The notes under the pieces are model-generated. The model did not search any database and was not told the DNA's origin. It saw nothing but the letters and a program-made list of their open reading frames with translations. From contig JACAES010000087.1 of the NCBI GenBank assembly GCA_013388735.1, positions 1 to 64,000 on the forward strand: a stretch of 64,000 nucleotides of DNA, in the 5' to 3' direction. Origin of the DNA: Chloroflexota bacterium. GTDB lineage: Bacteria; Chloroflexota; Anaerolineae; Aggregatilineales; Phototrophicaceae. The translations under genes were made by a program, and so were the position numbers. This document shows positions 58,754 through 64,000 of the stretch, piece by piece (the first letter of the stretch is position 1; every line of letters begins with the position of its first letter).

Positions 58754-61700
58754 ATGCCAACCGAACTGCTGTTGATGCCGGTGGGCGCGGGCAAAACGGC
58801 CTTCGCGTTGGACGCGCTGCTCGACACACTCCACCCGCAGCCGTTCGCGCGCGTCTGGGCGCTGCTGCCCAACGCGCGCCAGGAGGATGCTTTCCGGCAG
58901 CGATTAGTCGAACACCCGGATGCGCGGCAGGTTTATTTCAACGTCGAGTTTTTCAGCTTTTACACGCTTTATGCTCACCTGCTCCAGATGGCCGCGCAGC
59001 CCCAGAAGGAGATAGACACTACCGCGCGCTACCGGCTGCTGCGGCACATCCTGGCGCGGCTTCAGCGCGAAGACCGTCTGCGCGTTTACAGCGGAATCGC
59101 CCATACCCAGGGCTTCATCGAGATCGTCGCCGACCTGATTTACGAACTCAAACAAAACCTGATCAGGCCCGACGATTTTGCCGCCGCCGCCCAAACGGAC
59201 AAAGACCGCGATCTGGCGCTCATTTACAGCCATTACCAGGAAACGCTGCAAACCCATAAACTGGTTGACCGCGAAGGCGAAGGCTGGCTGGCGCTGGTCG
59301 CGCTCGATGCGAACCCAAAGCTGGCCGCCGACGTGGCGCTGCTGCTGGTGGATGGTTACGACCAATTCAACCCCCTTCAGGCGCGGCTGCTGGCGCAGCT
59401 TTCGACCCGTATCCCCCGCACGCTGGTAACGCTGCCCACTGTGCCAGGACGGCAGGAAACGGTTGGCCGTCGTTTCGCCCGCGCTCTGGAACGGATACAG
59501 GCCGCGCATGATGAACAGAACGCCCCGCTGAACGTCCAGAACATCCAGCCAGGTTATACCCAGGATCGCCACCCAGCCATAAACGACCTGCTGGAACGCG
59601 CCTTTCGCCCCGATGCACCGGCTCGCCCTTCGGACGGCTGCCTGACGCTGATCGAAGCGCCCGACCCGGCGGCGGAAGTCGGCGCGCTGCTGCGGCGCGT
59701 CAAACGTCTGCTGCTGGTGGAAGGCTGCCCGCCGGATGACATCATGATCGCCGTGCGGGATTGGACACTTTATGGGCGGCATCTGGCCGAACAGGCGCGC
59801 ACTTATGACCTGCCGGTCGCCCTGCACTACGGCGAATCGCTGGCCGACAATCCGGCCATCATCGCGCTCATCAATCTGCTGGAACTGCACGCTTACGACT
59901 TTCGCCGACGCGACCTGATAGACGTGCTGCGTTCGCCCTATTTCAGAATCCACGGCCTGAGAAGTGACCAGGTAGACACGCTGGAGCGCATCAGCCAGGC
60001 GCACCGCGTGACCGGCGGCAGGCAGATGTGGCTGGAAGCGGTGGACGCGGCGGCTGTCCTGCCGGCAGGCGACGGCGAAAATGAGCCGCCGATGTTAGAA
60101 GCAGACGCCGCCAACACCCTGTCCGCCGCGCTGAAAGCCTTGTTTGATGCGATCACACCGCCGCAGCAGGCCACAATTGGCGAGTTTATCGTCTGGCTGG
60201 AACACCTCATCGGCCCGGACACAGCCGCCGACCCCGACGATAACGCGCCCGATGCGCCGCCAGATGGCACGTTCCACATGCTGGCTTGCGTCCGCAGCGG
60301 CAGCCCCGATCTGGTCAGCCGTGACCTGACCGCGCTTCACGAACTTAAACACATCCTGCGAAGTCTGCTGAAGGCCCAGTTTTTGGCGCAGGCATTGGAA
60401 AATACACAGCGCCAGGAATGGGCGACTTTTTATAATGATCTCAAAATCGCCATCGGCAAGGCAGCGGTCAATCGCAGCCCGAACCGCACCGGGCGTGTGC
60501 TGGTCACGACGATTGAAAACGCGCGCGGCCTGCCCCACCGGCACCTTTTGATACCCGGTCTGTCGGAAAGCATCTTCCCTGCCCCGACACCCGAAGACCC
60601 GCTTTACCTGGATAGCGAACGCCGGGCATGGACGCAAGCCGGCATCCACCTGCAAACCGGCGCCGAACGCACCGGAGATGAAGGGCTGTTTTATGAGTTG
60701 ATCGGCCTGGCGCGGCAAACGCTCACGCTCTCCCGCCCCACTGTGAAGGACGGCGCGCCCTGGCCGGAAAGCCATCTGTGGCGGGCGGTCAAAACAGTGT
60801 TCGATGATGCCGACGCGATCATCTTTCAGAACCGCATCGGTCTGGGCGCGGTCGTCCCCGCAACGGAAGCCGCTTCGACGGCAGAAGCGGCGCTGGCCGT
60901 CGCCGACGGACTCAACACAGCGCAGCCCGATGCCGAAGTGATCGAGCTGTATAACTGGCTGGCGGCACGGCACAACAGCCATTGGGCGCGCATCCGCGCC
61001 GGGCGTGCCATCGAACTGAGCCGGATGTCGCGCCAGCCGCACGACCGTTATTCCGGGCGCTTGCGTGCCAGCCGCCTGATCGAATGGGTAGCGGACGAGC
61101 TTGGAAGCCGCCGCGTATGGAGCGCCAGCCAGTTCAACGATTTTGGCATGTGCGGCTTTCGCTTTTTCGCCAAACGTCTGCTCAAGCTGGAAGCCCTGGA
61201 AGAGCCGGAAGAAGGTCTGGACGTGCTTCAGATCGGCCTGGTCAACCACGACATCCTGGAAAAAACCTACAAACGCCTGCGACACATCACCATCAGCCTC
61301 GAACATGCCGAACTGGCCGTGCAAACGCTGCGCGAAGTCGCCGCCGAGGCGCTGCGAGAAGCGCCCGCCCGCTTTGGCTTCCGGGCATCGGCGCTGTGGG
61401 AACAGGAAAAAGCGGTGCTGCTGCGCCGGTTAGAGGCATTGGTACGGCTTGATTTTTCCGACGACTCCCCCATCGCCCAAAAATTCGGCAGTGACCTTCC
61501 GCGCCGGCCTTATGCGCTGGAAAAGCCCTTCGCGCCGGAGGGAAGCGACGCGATAACACTGACCATCGGCGGCGAAGAACTGCGCGTGCGGGGCTTCATT
61601 GACCGTATAGATCGCATCGGCGACCGCGCGGTGATCGTGGATTATAAAAGCAACAGCGGCTCGATCCCCGTGCGGGAAATGGCGCACGGGCGCAACTTTC

Positions 61701-62023
61701 AGATGATGCTTTATCTGCTGGCGGCGGCGCACATGCTGCAAGCTGATCCCGACCCTGACCGTCCGTTAGCGGTGGTCGGCGGCCTGTTCTGGCATATCAA
61801 CAGCCGGACGGCCAGCGGCGCGGTCGAACGTGAGCGGGCAGAAGATGAAGCTGCCATCCGGTCGGCGGAGGAACACCTCCGCCGCTACCTGCGCCGCGCC
61901 CGCGCCGGGAACTTCGCCGTGCATCCCAACAAACCGGGCGCGGCCTGCGCCCACTACTGCGACTACAGCCAGTTCTGCCGCGTGGCGGTCACCAACCGCG
62001 CCAAACGGGAGGCCGCACCATGA
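58754..62023 (+). CDS. addB: AddB-like helicase-nuclease subunit
   Basis: A 1089-residue protein. The N-terminal P-loop is VGAGKT (10-15), with a UvrD-like fold lacking full helicase motifs. The C-terminal PD-(D/E)XK nuclease domain has RGFIDRIDRIGDRAVIVDYKS, with D963 and K965 catalytic. Four cysteines bracket the nuclease domain (C800, C1065, C1069, C1075), the layout of the AddB iron-sulfur staple. AddAB processes double-strand breaks and loads RecA at Chi-like sites. The start of addA overlaps the stop (ATGA), as is usual for the pair. Confidence 0.93.
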   Translation: MPTELLLMPVGAGKTAFALDALLDTLHPQPFARVWALLPNARQEDAFRQRLVEHPDARQVYFNVEFFSFYTLYAHLLQMAAQPQKEIDTTARYRLLRHILARLQREDRLRVYSGIAHTQGFIEIVADLIYELKQNLIRPDDFAAAAQTDKDRDLALIYSHYQETLQTHKLVDREGEGWLALVALDANPKLAADVALLLVDGYDQFNPLQARLLAQLSTRIPRTLVTLPTVPGRQETVGRRFARALERIQAAHDEQNAPLNVQNIQPGYTQDRHPAINDLLERAFRPDAPARPSDGCLTLIEAPDPAAEVGALLRRVKRLLLVEGCPPDDIMIAVRDWTLYGRHLAEQARTYDLPVALHYGESLADNPAIIALINLLELHAYDFRRRDLIDVLRSPYFRIHGLRSDQVDTLERISQAHRVTGGRQMWLEAVDAAAVLPAGDGENEPPMLEADAANTLSAALKALFDAITPPQQATIGEFIVWLEHLIGPDTAADPDDNAPDAPPDGTFHMLACVRSGSPDLVSRDLTALHELKHILRSLLKAQFLAQALENTQRQEWATFYNDLKIAIGKAAVNRSPNRTGRVLVTTIENARGLPHRHLLIPGLSESIFPAPTPEDPLYLDSERRAWTQAGIHLQTGAERTGDEGLFYELIGLARQTLTLSRPTVKDGAPWPESHLWRAVKTVFDDADAIIFQNRIGLGAVVPATEAASTAEAALAVADGLNTAQPDAEVIELYNWLAARHNSHWARIRAGRAIELSRMSRQPHDRYSGRLRASRLIEWVADELGSRRVWSASQFNDFGMCGFRFFAKRLLKLEALEEPEEGLDVLQIGLVNHDILEKTYKRLRHITISLEHAELAVQTLREVAAEALREAPARFGFRASALWEQEKAVLLRRLEALVRLDFSDDSPIAQKFGSDLPRRPYALEKPFAPEGSDAITLTIGGEELRVRGFIDRIDRIGDRAVIVDYKSNSGSIPVREMAHGRNFQMMLYLLAAAHMLQADPDPDRPLAVVGGLFWHINSRTASGAVERERAEDEAAIRSAEEHLRRYLRRARAGNFAVHPNKPGAACAHYCDYSQFCRVAVTNRAKREAAP

Positions 62024-64000
62024 AACCCACCCCGGAACAGCATGACGCCATCTTCACCCATGACCGCAATCTGATCGTCGTGGCCGGGGCGGGGTCGGGC
62101 AAAACACACGTCCTGGTGGAACGTTTTTTAGCCCTGCTGGACGCCAACCCGGACTGGCCGCTGAATGCGCTGGTCGCCATCACCTTCACCCGCAAAGCCG
62201 CCCAGGAAATGCGCGACCGTGTGCGCCGGGAACTCGAAAATCGCTACCACGCCGCGCCGAACGAAACCTGCTGGGCGGAGCGGCTCGCCAGCATGGAAAG
62301 CGCCCGCATTGACACCATACACGGCCTGTGCGCCACTATCCTGCGCGCCAATGCCGCCGAGGCCGGGATTGACCCCGGCTTCGAGGTGCTGGACGAAATT
62401 GACGCGCGGCTGATGCTCGATAACACCCTGGACACTCTGCTTCAAACGCTGGTTGAGACAGACGACCCAACTGTCGCGCTGCTGCTTGAATACGGCGCCG
62501 ATGCTGTACATAACGCCCTGGTTGATCTGATGACCGCCGAAATCGGCGACCCGCCAGCCGACCCAGAAACCCACTGGCAGCAGTTGTGGGCCGATAATGC
62601 CGAACGGGTTGTCCAGCTTATGCTGGCCGACCCGACCTTCCAGAGTTTAATCCGGTGGTCGCCGCCGGGTGGCAGTTGGCCGGATGAAGACAGCGACGAC
62701 AGGCTGTACCAGACCTGGCAGAAGTGCCGGGACCCGCTGGATGTGCTGGCCTATGGCGGAAATCTGGCCGACCGCGTGAGCGCGCTGGAAACGCTGAGCA
62801 GCGGGATTAAACTGGTCGGCGGCAAGGCAAATAACTGGGGCGGCAAGGAAAACCTTAACGCGGCCAAAGATGGTCTGAAGGAAATCCGCCAGCGCGCTCA
62901 GGCGGCGCTGGATGAAATCGGCAGCCCGCCCGGCGAACTCGACCGGCGCGCCGCCGAACTGTTGCCGCTGTGGGTATCGCTCATCCGGCGGGCGCAGGAA
63001 GCCTACCGGCGCGCCAAAGCGGACGAACGCCTGCTCGATTTTGACGATCTGGAGCGGCGAACGCGCAGCCTGTTGTGCGATTTCCCGCAGGTCTGCGACC
63101 GCTACCAGGGCAAAGAGTTTAAACATCTGCTGGTAGACGAGTTTCAGGATACCAACGCTGCCCAGTGGGACATCGTGCGCCACCTGGCCGACCCCGCACA
63201 GCCCGGCAGTCTGTTCGTGGTGGGCGATCCCAAACAGTCCATTTACGCTTTTCGCGGCGCGGATGTCAGCGTTTTCGACCAGGTGCGCCGGGCCATCCTC
63301 GACGCCGGCGGCAAGGCGATTCCGCTGGCGCAGTCGTTCCGCGCGCATCGCCGGCTGGTGGACAGTTTCAATCATATTTTCGCCGCCGTGCTGGTCAAAG
63401 ACCCAAACAGTCCGGTCGCCGACTACCAGGTCGCCTTTGAAGAACCCATGACGGCCTTCCGTCAGCACGCGCCCGCCGATCTTCCCGCCCTTGAAGTGCT
63501 GGTGGTGGACAAAAAACGTCTCGATGATGACGAAGACCTGAGCGAGCAGGGCCGCCGCTGGGAAGCTGCCGAAATCGCCGCTTACCTGCGCCGCGTGACC
63601 GGCGCGGACGGCAGTGAGCCGCGCATCACCTACGACAAAAGCGCGCAGGCGCACCGCCCCATGCACTACGGCGACGCGGCCATCCTGTTCCAGTCTACCT
63701 CGCATATCACGCTCTACGAAGAGGCGCTGAAGGCCGCCGGCGTGCCTTACGTGACGGTGGCCGGACGGGGCTACTACAACCGCCAGGAAGTCTGGGATTT
63801 GCTTAATTTGCTGGCGGCGCTGCACAACCCCGCCGATAATCTGGCGCTGGCGTCGGCGCTGCGTTCGCCAATGTTCGGCCTCAGCGACGACGCGCTGCTG
63901 GCGCTGCGGCTGCGCCGCGACGCCGATGGCCGCCGACTGCTGCTGTGGGATGCGCTGGACAACGACGACGGCCTGCCGGCAGAAGAGATGCCGCTGGTCG
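62020..64000 (+). CDS. addA: AddA-like UvrD-family helicase subunit (partial, runs off window)
   Basis: ATG at 62020 opens a frame that stays open to the end of the window (660 codons). Motif I VAGAGSGKT is at 21-29, motif Ia ITFTRKAAQEMRDRV, motif II LVDEFQDTNAAQWD (372-385) and motif III VVGDPKQSIYAFRGAD, all of the AddA/RecB/UvrD superfamily 1A. The C-terminal nuclease domain lies beyond the window. It is translationally coupled to addB by ATGA and supplies the ATP-driven 3'-5' motor of the complex. Confidence 0.95.
   Translation, partial: MKPTPEQHDAIFTHDRNLIVVAGAGSGKTHVLVERFLALLDANPDWPLNALVAITFTRKAAQEMRDRVRRELENRYHAAPNETCWAERLASMESARIDTIHGLCATILRANAAEAGIDPGFEVLDEIDARLMLDNTLDTLLQTLVETDDPTVALLLEYGADAVHNALVDLMTAEIGDPPADPETHWQQLWADNAERVVQLMLADPTFQSLIRWSPPGGSWPDEDSDDRLYQTWQKCRDPLDVLAYGGNLADRVSALETLSSGIKLVGGKANNWGGKENLNAAKDGLKEIRQRAQAALDEIGSPPGELDRRAAELLPLWVSLIRRAQEAYRRAKADERLLDFDDLERRTRSLLCDFPQVCDRYQGKEFKHLLVDEFQDTNAAQWDIVRHLADPAQPGSLFVVGDPKQSIYAFRGADVSVFDQVRRAILDAGGKAIPLAQSFRAHRRLVDSFNHIFAAVLVKDPNSPVADYQVAFEEPMTAFRQHAPADLPALEVLVVDKKRLDDDEDLSEQGRRWEAAEIAAYLRRVTGADGSEPRITYDKSAQAHRPMHYGDAAILFQSTSHITLYEEALKAAGVPYVTVAGRGYYNRQEVWDLLNLLAALHNPADNLALASALRSPMFGLSDDALLALRLRRDADGRRLLLWDALDNDDGLPAEEMPLV

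Noticed and set aside
60095-61324. 409-codon minus-strand frame opposite addB
   Set aside because: It lies inside a gene with intact nuclease motifs and ATGA coupling to addA.
1-64000. CRISPR array, prophage, insertion sequence or rRNA
   Set aside because: No regularly spaced repeats, transposase, integrase, phage structural gene or rRNA segment was seen on either strand.

Overview
The window is 64 kb of dense, moderately high-GC bacterial chromosome. It holds about 50 protein genes, one tRNA, short intergenic gaps and many ATGA overlaps. I see no prophage, insertion sequence or CRISPR array. The gene mix points to Chloroflexota, probably an Anaerolineae-like lineage. The main signs are lipoproteins and a pilin with long Pro/Thr-rich linkers, Flp-type IEYALIL pilin sequence, a GH57-based glycogen cluster, an ECF sigma factor overlapping a VWA protein, and many orphan response regulators. 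This placement is inference from gene content; there is no rRNA marker.

Layout. 1-9.6 kb (minus strand): a run that looks like purine or ureide catabolism. It contains FolD, an 8-oxoguanine deaminase-type amidohydrolase, a two-domain Nudix protein, adenine deaminase, a membrane protein, a YgeY-like M20 hydrolase, a histidine phosphatase and a YgeW-like carbamoyltransferase. 9.9-14.3 kb (plus): one 1485-residue protein that starts as an Flp pilin and continues as a mosaic of PA14 and jelly-roll-like modules. 14.5-19 kb: a guanylate kinase/degenerate-Nudix fusion, YgfZ, an FtsB/DivIC-like protein, tRNA-Leu(CAG) with its own promoter and terminator, and an SH3/beta-lactamase-fold hydrolase. 19.2-22.6 kb (minus): a sugar-type ABC importer. 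22.8-25 kb: a response regulator, an unknown protein paired with a DUF971 protein, and a lipoprotein. 25-31.3 kb (plus): a putative (alpha/alpha)6 glycosidase, a PAS histidine kinase, homoserine kinase and an ABC exporter. 31.4-33.9 kb (minus): an ECF sigma factor and a VWA membrane protein. 34-42.6 kb (plus): an epimerase/methyltransferase pair, a DUF255 thioredoxin-like protein, a UbiA prenyltransferase and a lipoprotein lytic transglycosylase. 43.4-46.8 kb (plus): a NatA/NatB-type ABC exporter. 46.9-56.1 kb: the glycogen cluster (glgP, CBM48 protein, GH57, glgC, glgA, GH57 branching enzyme). 56.2-58.7 kb: a divergent histidine kinase/response regulator pair and a NERD-like membrane protein. 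58.8-64 kb: addB and the start of addA, which runs off the window.

The most unusual items are the giant fused pilin, the guanylate kinase-Nudix fusion, the purine/ureide run with YgeW and YgeY homologues, a promoter that implies a leaderless transglycosylase mRNA, and intergenic inverted repeats whose mismatches become G-U pairs only in the minus-strand RNA. Start codons were chosen by ribosome binding site and family length; several are GTG or TTG.
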